The translations under genes and the position numbers were made by a program. 64,000 nt of DNA from contig SAUG01000099.1 of assembly GCA_011316305.1 (NCBI GenBank), forward strand, positions 1-64,000. The letters run 5' to 3'. Shown here in pieces: positions 24,535 through 36,900 of this stretch. The notes under the pieces are model-generated. The model was given only the letters and a program-made list of their open reading frames with translations. It did no database searches and was not told the DNA's origin. Each line of letters opens with the position of its first letter. The first letter of the stretch is position 1. The stretch comes from Rusavskia elegans. Taxonomy: Eukaryota > Ascomycota > Lecanoromycetes > Teloschistales > Teloschistaceae.

Positions 24535-26937
24535 TTATAATAATTTACTATATTAATTCCATTATCCCGTTCTATAGATCGAACTAATACTATTAATACG
24601 GCTATATCTAATTTCTATAAAGAAAATAAAAGATTTTTAAATCTATAGTTTACCTAGATAAATATCTACTTCGTATTATATATAAACCAATCTCCGAACG
24701 GAACGATTAAAGTTTGATTTATAATATTATATCTAGAAATAATAGCTTTTAATTAGATATAATCACGTATAGAAAACTCTATTAATATATCGGAAAATTA
24801 AAAGGAAGATAAAATATTTTAAATCTTTTATAACTTTAATAACCTAACTATAATTATAAAAGGAACCTTCGAAAATAATAATAAAGATAAAATAATAGAA
24901 AAAAAAAACTAATAGTTTTAAAATATTATAAATCGATAGCCGCCTATACTTATTAGTTTAGAATATTAATTTATAATACGGATTAGGAAATTTTAACTCT
25001 GAAAGATTACTTCTAAAAAGATTTTATATATAAATTAAAAATGCTATAGTAGTAATTAAAGAATCTAATTCGCTAGTAATACTAATTAAAATAACGATTA
25101 AAAACGATATTAGATAGTATAAAATATATATAGATAAACAAGTATTTAGTAGAATAAAATCCGCTAAAAATAGTTTAAAAAAAAGTTAATAGAATTTAAT
25201 ACTACCGAAACTAAAAAATCGCGGATTAAAGTTTATTATTTATATAAAAAAATAAAATATCTTAAAAGAAATTATCTTATTAAAAAAATAATAGAAGTAA
25301 TCGAATATTAGTTTAAAGTAACGAAAGATTTATTTAAAGAAAAAGATAAAATATATATAATTGAAATTTAAAATAATCTACTATAATAATAATTATCTTA
25401 TTTATCTATCGAATAGAAAAGAGTTAGGATAACATTTTATAAAATTCAAGAAAATAAAAAAGAAAAAAATAGTTATAGAATCTAAACTATATTAGATAGA
25501 AAAATCTTTTATATCCGCTTTTAAAGTTGAAATCGGGAATTATTAGACGGTAGCTCTAATAAACGTAATTATAAAAGAACGTTATAAAGAAATCGCCGGT
25601 TATATTAAAAAATATCCTAAAAAATATAATCGAATTACAGAAATTAAAGTTAAATAAAAAATAGATATATCGAGATTATAAATTTTATATTAATTATAAA
25701 CTCTAGATAATATATAGTTTTCGGAAATAAATATAAAATATCTATTTCTAATAATACTATAGATTATATATTTTCTAGTATATAAAATTTTTTTAATATA
25801 TTTATTTAATATAATATCCGAAATAAATTACTAATAGATCCGCGAGCTAAATAAAAAATTTAAAAAAAGAGGCGAAATATAGAAAATAAATATCGAGATA
25901 GAATAGGAATATCTATTATTATAATTAGCAAATAAATACGATAAAAGCTAATAAATAATTAAAGAACTATAGATAGATTATTTTAAAAAAATCTAATAGA
26001 GTAAATACGGCTATATACTAAATTAAAAATCAGAAATAAAAAAAAAATAATAGATTCTACGCTAAATAAATAATTAAAAAATAAACAATTTAACTTGTCG
26101 CTATTCTCGTTATTCTAGAATAAAATAATAGCTAAAGAATAAAAATTAGCTAAAATATTAGAAGACCCGGAAGCAATTTATAATATAAATATCTAATTCT
26201 AATTAAAAAGAATATCTAACGAAGAAATCTTTAACTAGATATTTTTTTATATATCTATTATCTTTTATAGTTAAAAAACGTTAAATTTTTCTAAAATTAA
26301 ATTCGATATTAATTTAATGGATTTTTTTTACGCGGATAGCGTGAAATTACTAATTAAATAGAAAGAAATAGAATTATCGATTTTATTAAATTTTAATAGG
26401 ACGTTTTATTTCTAGATAATAAAATACTAAATAAAGCGAATTTATTTTATAAATAAACAACGAAGATTTAATTCGCGAATAGATAGATTATTACGAATTT
26501 TCTATTAATAGAAATATAATAATTAAATCTCCCGGTTCTTCTCCGAATATACAGATATTATATTTTTAATTTTAATATAAAACTTAATGTTTTTAGATAT
26601 AAATCGCTTCTCTATAAATATATAAAAATAGAAGTATACAAAGCCTATAAATCGATTTAAAAATAAAAATATTAAACGGTTATTTAGATTTTATATATTT
26701 TCTATAAATATCGATAATAGAAAATATTTTATAAACTTTAGATAGATTACGCGAATATCGACTATAAAAAAATAGTATTATTTCCTTTCGACGTTAAATA
26801 TACGAGTAAAATTTTAAATAGAAAATAGATTTACGTATAGTAAAAGATAGAAGAAAATAGAAAATATAAAATAATATAATCGATCTTATATCCTATAGGT
26901 TAATTATACTAGATAAAAGATATTATAGAAAAAACCT

Positions 26938-27347
26938 TATTACGTCTATAATTTTATAAAAGTATTTACGTTTATTACTTAGATAAATGAACTAATAGTT
27001 TAGTTTAATTAGAGCCGCTAGAACTATAGGGTCGCTTCGATTTAGTAGATCGGCTTTATTAAATAGATCGGCCTTTTTATTATATATATCGCTCTTTATT
27101 TCTATTAGATAGCTTCTTTTATTAGTCGTTAATTTAATTACTAAATATCGCCCCGTTTTTTTTTATAATTATCTATATAACGAAGACGTCACGTAATATT
27201 ATAACCTTATTTTCATAGCTGTACGGAATTAGTTATAATAATCTATATTAGAATTTCTTTACTATTTAATAGTTCGGATTACGTCTACGGCTGTAGCTAG
27301 ATTCGAACGCAACGTCTTTTGAATTTTTGATATACAAGGACGTTATA
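26938..27347 (+). repeat. 3' LTR of element 2
   Basis: 410-bp direct repeat partner of 24132-24534, followed by the TSD CGATC. Confidence 0.83.
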
Positions 27348-27516
27348 CGATCCGAATCTAATCCGATTCGATTCGGATCGGATCGATATCTATATAACCA
27401 GATCTAAATTCTATCTAAATCTATTCGGATCGGATTTAAATCGGAAATTTCTATATCTCGTTCCGAGTTCTAATTAATATCGAAAGAAAAAGAATTTTAG
27501 CAGCTGAAATTACGAC

Positions 27517-27690
27517 TAAACTGGTCGTCGGGTCGGATTTCGTATCTAGATTAGTTAATCTAATTCGACCTAAATCGGATTAAAAAATAGTCCGATTCGA
27601 TTCGAATTAGATTTAAAAATAGTCCGATTTTATTCGATTCGATTTTAAATTAAACTCGAGAATCTAAAATCGATCTACTATAATCGTTAA
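27517..27690 (-). mobile_element. Family A (hAT-like) MITE fragment
   Basis: It begins TAAACTGGTCGTCGGGTCGG, the inverted form of the family A right end, followed by CGGATT-type subterminal repeats. The opposite terminus is not recognisable, so it is probably truncated. Confidence 0.55.
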
Positions 27691-27754
27691 ATCTATTAAT
27701 TTCTACTTTAGAAGCAAGTAGCTGTTCCTAAAGAAGAAATTAATGACTAATTAA

Positions 27755-28620
27755 TATCTGATTGGTTAAAAACTCGTTGTTACCGAAAATTCCTCGCAGT
27801 CGTTCCTTTGGTGGTTAATTAAAACGAATCAAAAGTTCGCTCGCTGTATTACGTAATCAAAAGTAATATAGAAACTTCAAGTTTAGTTAAAACTAGATTT
27901 TTCTAGTAACTAGAAGTTTACTAGTAATTAATTAACCTATAGATTACTCGTTAACAACGAATTCAATTTTCAACATCGGTCCAATATCTAGCTAACAGCG
28001 AGTTTATCTATTAATTTAAATGGTAGAATAGGCCTAAATATAAGCGAACCTATAGATCACGTAATTATCCAGCCTATTTCGTCGATTTTAGTACTCTAGG
28101 TACTCTATAGAAGGCGTAAAAATCGGACGAAAATTTTCAAAAAAGAGGTTTTTACGGGATTCGAACTCTAAACGGCTTAGTAATCAGAATTAGTAATCAG
28201 AATTCTACTAGGTAAGATTCAAAGAGTCACGTGATATGGAATTAATTTATCTATCTAATCTATACTAGTATTACTAATTAATTATTTACGCGAAAATTGA
28301 TTATTTAAATACTGTTTTTTAGAAAGTTAATATTCGAACTTCGAGTTAACTTTTAATTAACATTGACTAAATTTCTAGTTGACTTATTATTATAAAAACT
28401 AAGTGATTAATATTTAATTAATAGATAGTTTAAATAGATTTATTATTAGATAAAACGGTTGATTATTTTAAAACTTTTAGTAAAATCAAGCTATCGATAG
28501 ATTTAAAATCGATATAACGTTCCTAATAATTTAATATCGACATTTTGTTTAAAAACAGATACTTGCCTTTAAAGTAATATAAAAGTATAAATTCAATATA
28601 AAAATTATATCTATTTATCT
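27755..28620 (-). mobile_element. Family D repeat, copy 1, with tRNA-like B box
   Basis: About 860 bp are shared with 59790-60670 in the same orientation. On the minus strand near 28150-28175 it carries AGAGTTCGAATCCCG, a good B box of a RNA polymerase III promoter. A short direct duplication (TTAGTAATCAGAA twice) is unique to this copy. A tRNA-derived SINE, or an element that captured one, is likely. Confidence 0.6.
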
Positions 28621-28718
28621 AAAAAACTTCTAATTAATTAACTACGCGAATTAATAGAATTTTAGTTAAATTCAATATTTTAATTTAATATATAATTAGT
28701 TAATTATAATATTATATT

Positions 28719-29103
28719 TATGGTTGTTGCGGATATGCTACCGTCTGGTTTAGCTTGCAGCTGTGGCTGTTGCGGGAGCATATATATACGCAAGAGCTTT
28801 TAGTAAATTGCAGTGCTTGCGAGGGTATAGTATTGCAGGGCTTGTATTGCTGGTAAATGAAGAAGAAACGATAACTGCGAGGTATATTTATCTGTAAAAA
28901 TCTCTACGTTAAGTTATCGGTAGAAGGATACGTTATATTACTGAGTAAATTTAAATTAAAATTCTATAGAAAGAACCGTTATTTACGTTAACTAAACTAG
29001 AGTATAAATTCTACTACCGTGTATTCAATACTAGTATACCAACGCTTGATTTGCTTATCGAACCACTGGTTCACCGGGCACCAAAACCAAAATAAATAAC
29101 TAA
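28719..29103 (+). mobile_element. Family B repeat, 5'-truncated, exact 13-bp TSD, weakly RIPed
   Basis: It is flanked by the perfect duplication ATAATATTATATT (28706-28718, 29104-29116) and holds only the 3' 385 bp of family B. It keeps many TpG and CpA sites (for example GGTTGTTGCGGATATGC), so it is the best template for the original sequence. Confidence 0.85.
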
Positions 29104-29114
29104 ATAATATTATA

Positions 29115-29312
29115 TTATATATAGAAGTTTCAATAGATCGGATCGGAATTCTATTAGTTTTTATTTTATAATTCGATTCGATTTTCGGTTCTAATATTGA
29201 AAACCGATCTGAATAATTTAGCGAGTTAAATCGAACCGACTTGTTAAAACTCGAATCGAGTTTCTAGAATACCGACGAGAATCCGATCCGAAATAGTTAA
29301 TCTAATTACGAT
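29115..29312 (-). mobile_element. Family A (hAT-like) MITE, strongly decayed
   Basis: Read on the minus strand it begins TAGATTAACTATTTCGGATCGG, close to the start of the hAT-like copy at 32707. Subterminal CGATTCGA repeats are present. Neither the TSD nor the other end is secure. Confidence 0.4.
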
Positions 29313-29564
29313 AAATAGATTAGAGAAAATATTTTTTACGGAATAAAGAAAATATTAATAGTAATAGAAATTTAATTTATTTAATTTCGTCGATTCTTCT
29401 ATTATACTACGTAGAAGAAATAAAGAAAAATCGAAAGAAAACTAATATAAATAAAATTTAAAATTTGAAAATCTAATAGAAATTTTTAGCGGTAAATTTG
29501 AATTTTCTACTAATATCGTTTTAATTAATCGTTCGTAGATAAATTTATAACGATAATATTTTTA

Positions 29565-30440
29565 ATTAATTTATAGTTTTTATTTTAGTATCTGATAAAT
29601 CAATAGTTCGATAAATATATTAAATATTAGAATATTAATATCGAATATACGATAGTAAAGTTTATATTCTAATTTAATTAATCTGAATAACGGTTCCATA
29701 AAATTCTAATTGATGTTTATCGATAATTTAATCAACGTAAAATCTTTATAGATAAATATATTCCGTAGTTTTCGCTTTTATCTTTTTTTTTCTAATAATA
29801 TAAATATTAATCTTTATACGTATATATATATTTCTCTATTAATTATATTAAAATTATTAATTCAAACGAGAATATATCTATAATAAATATATTGATTTCA
29901 TTATTATAGTTAAACTATCCTTTTTCGACTATAATAAAAATCTTTTTTTTACTATTTTTAAAATACGTTATCCGATCTTTCCATCTTTTTTCAATTTAAT
30001 CGATCGAAAAAAACTTCTAGCTATCGTAATAGCGTTTTAATTAGCGAATTATGAAAACTATACGAGCTAAAAGAAATTTAATAATTTAACGAAACGTTTA
30101 AATACAGATTATATAATAAATATAATCGAAACGATAAATATAGATAATTATTTCGTAGTATAGAAATTTAAAACGAAAATATTAGATGATTATAATTATT
30201 TATAACGTCGAAAAGAGAATATATAATATTTATATTTAGTAGAAAATTTATAATCGAATAAAATAAAAATTTAAAGATAATAAATTACGTTATTAACTTT
30301 ACCTAACGAATAGATTTTTAATTATAAAAAATCTCTTTATACGTAAAATATAACATTTATCATCGATTATAATATAGATAATATATATATATATTTAATA
30401 GAATTTCAAATTGAAAACTTCTATAATAAAACGATATTAT
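29565..30440 (-). mobile_element. Family B repeat, near full-length, minus, heavily RIPed
   Basis: It has the same order of landmarks as 58025-58951: the ATACGGTA-type box, the GTAGTTATCGCT-type box, the TTTTTCGACT stretch and the distal (TA)n. The ends are approximate. Confidence 0.6.
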
Positions 30441-30678
30441 ATAATAAGTTTATAAATCGAAACAATAGCGATGAAAAAATATATTAATCCCTTTTTATAA
30501 AATATAAAAACTACGATACAATCTTTTTATTTTAATTTTTAAATTTTTCAATAGCTATTAAATATCCGATTTTAATTTTTTTATTTATATTTAAAAACTA
30601 GATATAGAAGTTTATTGTAGTAATACTACGTTTTATACCGTGGTATTATGAAATTTTGATCGGGTTACCCCGCATCCT

Positions 30679-30706
30679 ATGTCGCAACACTTTTGTCATC
30701 GACCCT
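30679..30706 (-). repeat. Right member of the 28-bp inverted repeat
   Basis: Reverse complement of 18867-18894 with two mismatches. It lies in the 5' flank of the ketopantoate reductase gene, just inside the normal-composition island that starts near 30660. Confidence 0.7.
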
Positions 30707-30929
30707 ACCTAGATTATCAACGGAAAGACGGAATATATGCGGAAACACGGGATTACAAACCCTACAAAGTCCGGAGTAATGAACAAGAGCTCAGTACAGT
30801 AACTCGTCCGAAGAGGCTTCAATAAACGTGCAGAACTCGATGGTCATACAATACGCGCCGTGACTACTTCGACTACAAGTCGATCCCACGAGGTCCTAGG
30901 GTCCCTGCGATGGTTCATTGGAACCAACG

Positions 30930-32100
30930 ATGAACGTGCCCACATATAAGACAATTCATATCTTAGGCCTTGGTAACCTAGGCAAATTGACTGCTCATTA
31001 CCTTGCCGCAAGCAAGTCTGCACCAGTCACCCTTCTATTGCATCGCTCAGAGCAGGTGAACCAATGGGACGAAGCCGGCCGAAGCATCACTGTAACGACA
31101 AACGGCCATTCACACATTGAGAGCAATTTCCAGTATGAGAAAACATTTGAGTCCGACCCTGGAAATGCAAGTCAGATACATAATCTGATAGTTGCCACAA
31201 AAACTTACGCAACCACCGAGGCTCTGAGGCCTCTTAGGGCCCGCTTGAATGCAGATTCAACGATCCTCTTCCTTCAAAATGGCATGGGTAATTCCATCCG
31301 ATGCTCCTCTTCCTCACCCAAACCGATGTGCTAACAACAGGTGCATAGGTACCGTTGACGAGGTCACCAGCTCACTCTTCACCACACCATCCGTCAGGCC
31401 CCATTACTATACTGGTATCGTCACCCACGGTGTTTACACCAAAAGAGCATTCTCTGTCGTTCATGCTGGTCATGGCTCTATCCGCGTCGGAGCAGCTCGT
31501 CCCTCAGATGAGCGAGGATCTTTGACGCCAAGCCTTGCTCGTGCTGCATCACCCAAATATCTACTGCAGTGTCTTTGCAAAGCGCCCGGCTTGTCCACAT
31601 CTGAGGAATCTGAGGAGGCAATCCTTCGTATTCAATTACAGAAGCTTGCAATCAATGCGGTAATCAATCCGCTAACAACGATCTTCGACTGCTTGAATGG
31701 CCAATTGTTCGATAATCCTCGAAGACTCGCTCTTTCGCGTCTCCTCCTGTCGGAAATCTCGTCAGTAATCTCCAGTGTTTTCGCTTCTTCAATGCGGGAG
31801 AAATCAGACGGCGAAGCAAAATCCAACTTCTCCATCCCAATCCTTGAGCAGATTGTTCTGAAGGCTGCCAATCAAACCGCCGAGAATATCAGTTCGATGC
31901 GCCAAGATATGCTGAATGGACGACGAACGGAAATCGACTATATCAACGGTTATATTGTGGAACAAGGAGCTAAGTTTGGTGTCGACTGCAGCATGAACCA
32001 AATGATGGTTCAATTAATCAACGAGAAGCGAAAGCTTGCGGATGCTGAAATTCCAGAAATTTTCTCAGGTGCTAAGCGTGATGAGAACAGAATCGTTTAG
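30930..32100 (+). CDS. Ketopantoate reductase family protein (2-dehydropantoate 2-reductase)
   Basis: The proposed protein of 369 aa has two exons, 30930-31287 and 31349-32100. The 61-nt intron has GTAATT, a GTGCTAAC branch site and CATAG, and splicing restores the conserved FLQNGMGTVDEVTSS. The family reduces ketopantoate to pantoate with NADPH, on the route to vitamin B5 and coenzyme A. An N-terminal Rossmann fold is marked by HILGLGNLG (about residues 9-17). The C-terminal domain has KLAINAVINPLT, containing the conserved Lys, and DMLNGRRTEIDYINGYI, both hallmarks of the PanE/ApbA family. ATG 30930 is the first in-frame ATG; an ATG at 30910 is out of frame and short. The gene is intact and alone in a 1.9-kb island between RIPed blocks. 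Fungi often carry several PanE-like paralogues, so this need not be the housekeeping pantothenate enzyme. Confidence 0.9.
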
Positions 32101-32600
32101 AGGAAATCTATTCGCTAAAGTACATAATGACGTAGGTAACGCCCGCTTTGCTGGTGTCGAAGCTCACTTCGTCGATACTGGGATTTGCCTCTGATAGAGA
32201 TGGAGATGAAGATTGGTCTCAATCGTCCTTTCTGGCACCAGCTGGAGATATACGAGGCTACACAATGAATCATAAAATCTCTTCACTACAATTTTCCCTG
32301 ACTTGGTGATTTGCTTCCTCAAGGGGTAACAGAGACGTTGTGTCGGAGAAACAATACGATTCTCTATCCATCCACACGCGGCTTTGAACGGGACAGTAAA
32401 TTGTCAACGTAGCTTCTCCCCTGAATCTTCGACTTACACATCGTCAAGCTAAACTCTGCCACTGCACTGTCATTCGGGACGACATAGACCAGACATTCTG
32501 CAGAAGGTTACATACAATCTGTCTTACCTCTAGGGTATCCCTCCTGCGCCAACCCGTGGCCGAAGATAGATAGGGGCATGGACGGGCTACAAAAGCTGTG
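32101..32600. other. 3' flank of the reductase gene
   Basis: Normal-composition sequence with no further gene seen. It ends abruptly at about 32600, where a family B copy begins and RIP-type composition resumes. Confidence 0.6.
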
Positions 32601-33775
32601 TCATATCTATAAAAACTCTATATTAGTTAAATTATCGATAGAATTATATATTATATTACTAAGTAAACTTAAATAAAAGTTTTTAAAAACCGTTATTTAT
32701 ATTAATTAAACTGGCTATTTCGATACGGGTTCCCGTTAATATTTCGGAAATCCGATCTAAGTTTTAGTAAATCGGTTTAAATCGATTTACTAAACGGTTC
32801 GAGTCAGATTCTAATATTAGAATTAAAAATCAAATCGGATTATAAAGTAAAATCTAATAAAAAACCGATTCGATTCGATTTATAATTATATTAAATAGTC
32901 GAATATAAAAGTATTTATAGATAATATAAAAGAGAAATATATTCTATTTAATATTAATTTATATATCGGTATTCTATTTATAGTATTATTTTTTTCTAAA
33001 TAGTTCTATAGATATATATTTTATTTCTAGAACTTTTAATTTTTTAGAATTTATTATTAATTAGCTATTATTATATTTCCGGCTATATTTCTAGATTTTA
33101 TATTAATCGTTTTATATAACGTTTTTTTACTAAATAGTATTACGTTTAGAATAGATTATAGTTTATTAATAATCTATAAATAATAAATATAGTCGGATAT
33201 TTATAGAAATATAGTAAAATAATATATTTATTTAATAGAAAAGTAAATATATATCTTTCTATCGTATTCTATAGAACTATTAACGCTATATTTTATATTT
33301 TATCGATTTTTTCATTTATATATATAGTAGCGACGTCGGTAAAAATTTTATAATATAGTCTACCGAAAGATACTTTAGATATAAAAAGTTCGATATTTTT
33401 CTAATATCTATAGATTTTTTAAAAAGCGACGGTTTTAGATTTCTATTTACGTTTTCTTAATAGATTATTAGCTAGACTATATAGAATATATTATTTAAGA
33501 ATATTACCGGTATTATAATACTATAAATTTTTCTTTTATCTTTTCTTTTATTTTTTTCGATTCTATTTCTTTAAATCTTATTTATATTTCTATAGAACGA
33601 AATTAATTTTATATTTAGAATAGTTTTAGCGTTACTATACGATTATTTATATTATTTTAATATATTATCTCTATATAGATTCGTATATACTATATCTTAC
33701 GCTGTAATAAACGAAAGAATCGAAAAACTAACGATAAAATAAAGTATAATACGGTATAGTATATAGTATATTAAT

Positions 33776-33995
33776 TGTGGGACGATTGAATATTGATTTA
33801 TAATCGTATTAATATGAATATACGAGAAGCGAAATCTATAAAATTACTAAATTATATAGAATATAGCCGTTACCAAGATATACTAAATCTAATAAAGTAG
33901 ATACTATATTTAAATAAATAAATTATATAATTTCAGCGACTATTTTAGAGAAACTTAGATAATTCTTTTATAATAATCCCGCTATATAGGCTCTT
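33776..33995 (-). repeat. LTR of the copia element (left; 3' LTR in coding sense)
   Basis: Matches 39314-39534. Shared landmarks are ATACGAGAAGCGAAATCTATA and CCCGCTATATAGGCTCT. The inner end is uncertain by a few bases. Confidence 0.75.
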
Positions 33996-36900
33996 ATACC
34001 CCCTTAAAGTCGATTACTTATATTTTTAAATTTAACTTTATTTCTCGCTACTATATATTATTATAACCTTTATCTTCCTCTTTAATTTAACCGGATTTAG
34101 ATATATTAGCGATATTCAGAACGTTATAGGCGGCGGCAGAAGAATCGCTATTATAACGTTCTTTTAAAGGAAGATTCTAGAGCTCTAGTAAGTTTATAAA
34201 TTTCTTATAACGTTAAAGTAGAAGGGCCTTTATAAAGCTATCTACTAAAATTACTACGGAGGCTATATATTTAATAGATATATTTCTATTACGAACCTTC
34301 TAATATAGCTAGTAATAATATATATTAATATAGCGGAGCTTCGTTACGAACTATAAATTAACGTTTTAAAGTATTCGTATTATTTATATATTATTAATTT
34401 AGATATATAGTTTATAGCCTAGATTAAATAATATTTCTTTAAAGAACCGATTCTACTATAGGAATTCTTTCCCGCTAGTAGTAGCTACGAGGAGCTCGGT
34501 TTTAATTAAACTTATTATAATCGTTTTCTACTTTAAAGCTTTCTAGTCTATTATTCTGCCGAATAATTTAAACGCGTAGTTCTATAAGCTTCGCCGAGTT
34601 AATAGATTATCAGCGAATACGGCGTCCGATAAAGCGATAAATAATATATTTAAATTAATTATCTAAGTATTAAAGATAATTAAATAGAATCTATAATATT
34701 CTAAATACTATATAGTTTTAATTACTAATTCCAGATAACGTTCCGATAGATTTATTAAAAATTCTAAAAGCTTTAAAACGGTATAACTAATATTAATACG
34801 AGTAACGATAGCTATAAAATTAAATAATCCGACTAGTTATTAATATAGTAGAATTTATTAGAATTCGGCCGTACCTATATTCTTAGTAAATATTTCGGAG
34901 CTAATAAATAGAATTTTAAAAGCTTTATTTAATAAATTAATATTATATTTCTTTATAATCTTATCAATATATAAGTTTTAATATAATAATAACTTATAGG
35001 CTTCGCGATCGTAAGTAATACGAATTCCTAAAAACCAGGATATTTCGCCTAAATATTTTATTTCGTAGCGTTTAAAGAGTTTTATCTAGAATTTCTTATT
35101 TTATTACCTATAGCGATTCTCGTAGATAATATAAATATCGTCTATAAAAAAGAATAGTATTATATATTTATAAACGAATAAATATTCGGTTTCGGGTATC
35201 GCTAAAAATTCTAGGTCTACTAAAGTATTTAAAAAATAGTAAAACTATAGCGCCGGCGACTACTTTAGGCTATAGAACGCTTTAAAGAATTATAAAAAAA
35301 TAGACTTCGACTCTTTCTAGCCTGGTAGAAGTTTAATATAAATAAGTTTATTAATTTTGTAATTAGAGAAGGCGTTAATCGTATTATATTATTTTATTTA
35401 GAGTTTAAAATATATAACGAAAGCTATAAGTACCCGAAAGATATAAATCGCTAAAATAGTAGTATAGATATTAGTATCGGTACTCTAGAGGTTACCTCTA
35501 ATATAAAGGCGTATCTTTAATTTAATTAGATAATCCTATTTATCGAATTTATATTTAAAAACCTATATAAAAGAAATAGGCTTTTTACTATATTAAATTA
35601 TAGTACCGAATACTATCTCGTTCTAGATATTCTTATTTTATAGTTTCTTTATTTTAATTTAAACAGCTTCTATAAATCTTTTTATAAGCGGATATTTTAA
35701 TATATTATTCTAGAAACGAAGCTCCGGCGGTAGTTAATTATAGTAATACTATATTTCTAGTAGGAGAAACTAATAGTCTAGTATTAGAGCGCTATCTTCG
35801 TATATTATATAAACTAGAAGATAGACGGCGAATACTATAAAGAAAGCTATAGAAATTCCGATAGTAGTATATTAAAGGAAAGTTATATAGGCTTCGCTCT
35901 GTTTTAACTTCTTTATAGTCTTTTTTATAGCTATTTCTTCGGCTTTATTTACTTTATTAGTTTTCTTTCGACGGCGTATAATATCTAGAGGAATAATATT
36001 ATCTTTAGTATAATATAATTTATTCGGGCTACGAGTTTTCTTTAGTTCTAAAGGTATAGGAATAGACGGAGGAAAATCTTTATTATCTTTAAAAAATCAA
36101 GATATATTTTTATCGAATATAAATCTGCTATTAAGTAACTATATATCTATTTAAGCGAATTCGCTAAACTATCCTATTACTTTTATAAAAGGAATACTCT
36201 TGTTAGTAGGATTATAGTATAATTTATTAGCTAAATCTCCGCTATTATAGCTATTTTATAGCGGCGTCCTACCCCCTAAAGTAGGAAGTAATAGAAGAAA
36301 TTGGTTCTAATTACCTTTTCCTTTATTATTAGATATTAAAGGCGAGAATTCTTTTCTAGATACGTCCGAATTCGTTTAAATCTATTTAGAAGTATTATCT
36401 TTATCGCTTTTACTATTACTAAGTTTAGTAACAGAGTTGTCTATATATAGGATATCGAACGTATTATATAGAAATAGCTTTATCTATAGCTAAATTTAAA
36501 TAACTTTTTTAGATTAATAGAACGAGGTCTTATTAAATATAATATTACGAGTATAGATAACCTTCCTCTAGCTTAAAATCCAGATAAAATAGATATTCGT
36601 ACTATTATACCCTACTAGAAATCTAATATAAGCTCTAGAGTATAGTTTCTAAAGTTTCGGAATATATTTATCTAATATATAGACCTTATAGCCGTATACT
36701 CGGAGGTAACCTAAATATAAAACGGTCTTTATAACTATCTAAAATAGAATTTTCTATATAAACTTCTTTTTTAATATAATATTTATAATATAGACGGCGG
36801 CTAAAATAATCCAGAGCTAAAAATAGTACGAGAGATTTACTCTATTTATTATTATTCGGGCTTTAATAATAAAAATATAGTCTAATCGTTTCGAATAACT

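Larger units (their letters stand above)
24132..27347 (+). mobile_element. LTR retrotransposon 2, 3.2 kb, same family as element 1
   Basis: LTRs are 24132-24534 and 26938-27347, and the TSD is CGATC (24127-24131, 27348-27352). It has the same layout as element 1 and the same destroyed gag zinc knuckle (25234-25275). The LTRs form a distinct subfamily, with GTCGCTTTAGTTTAATAGGTCGG in place of the element 1 segment. It was inserted independently into the same family C host. Confidence 0.87.
20467..27475. mobile_element. Family C element, about 450 bp net, split by two LTR retrotransposons
   Basis: The pieces 20467-20585, 23927-24131 and 27348-27475 together reconstitute the family seen at 44566-44935 and 52093-52475. 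They share an internal repeat of AATATAAACGGGTT units and end ATCTCGTTCCGAG. The three pieces join exactly once the two LTR elements and one copy of each 5-bp TSD are removed. Confidence 0.75.

Noticed and set aside
18867..30706. A giant Starship-type element bounded by the 28-bp inverted repeat
   Set aside because: No tyrosine-recombinase (DUF3435) captain gene or cargo genes; the interior is only nested small transposons.
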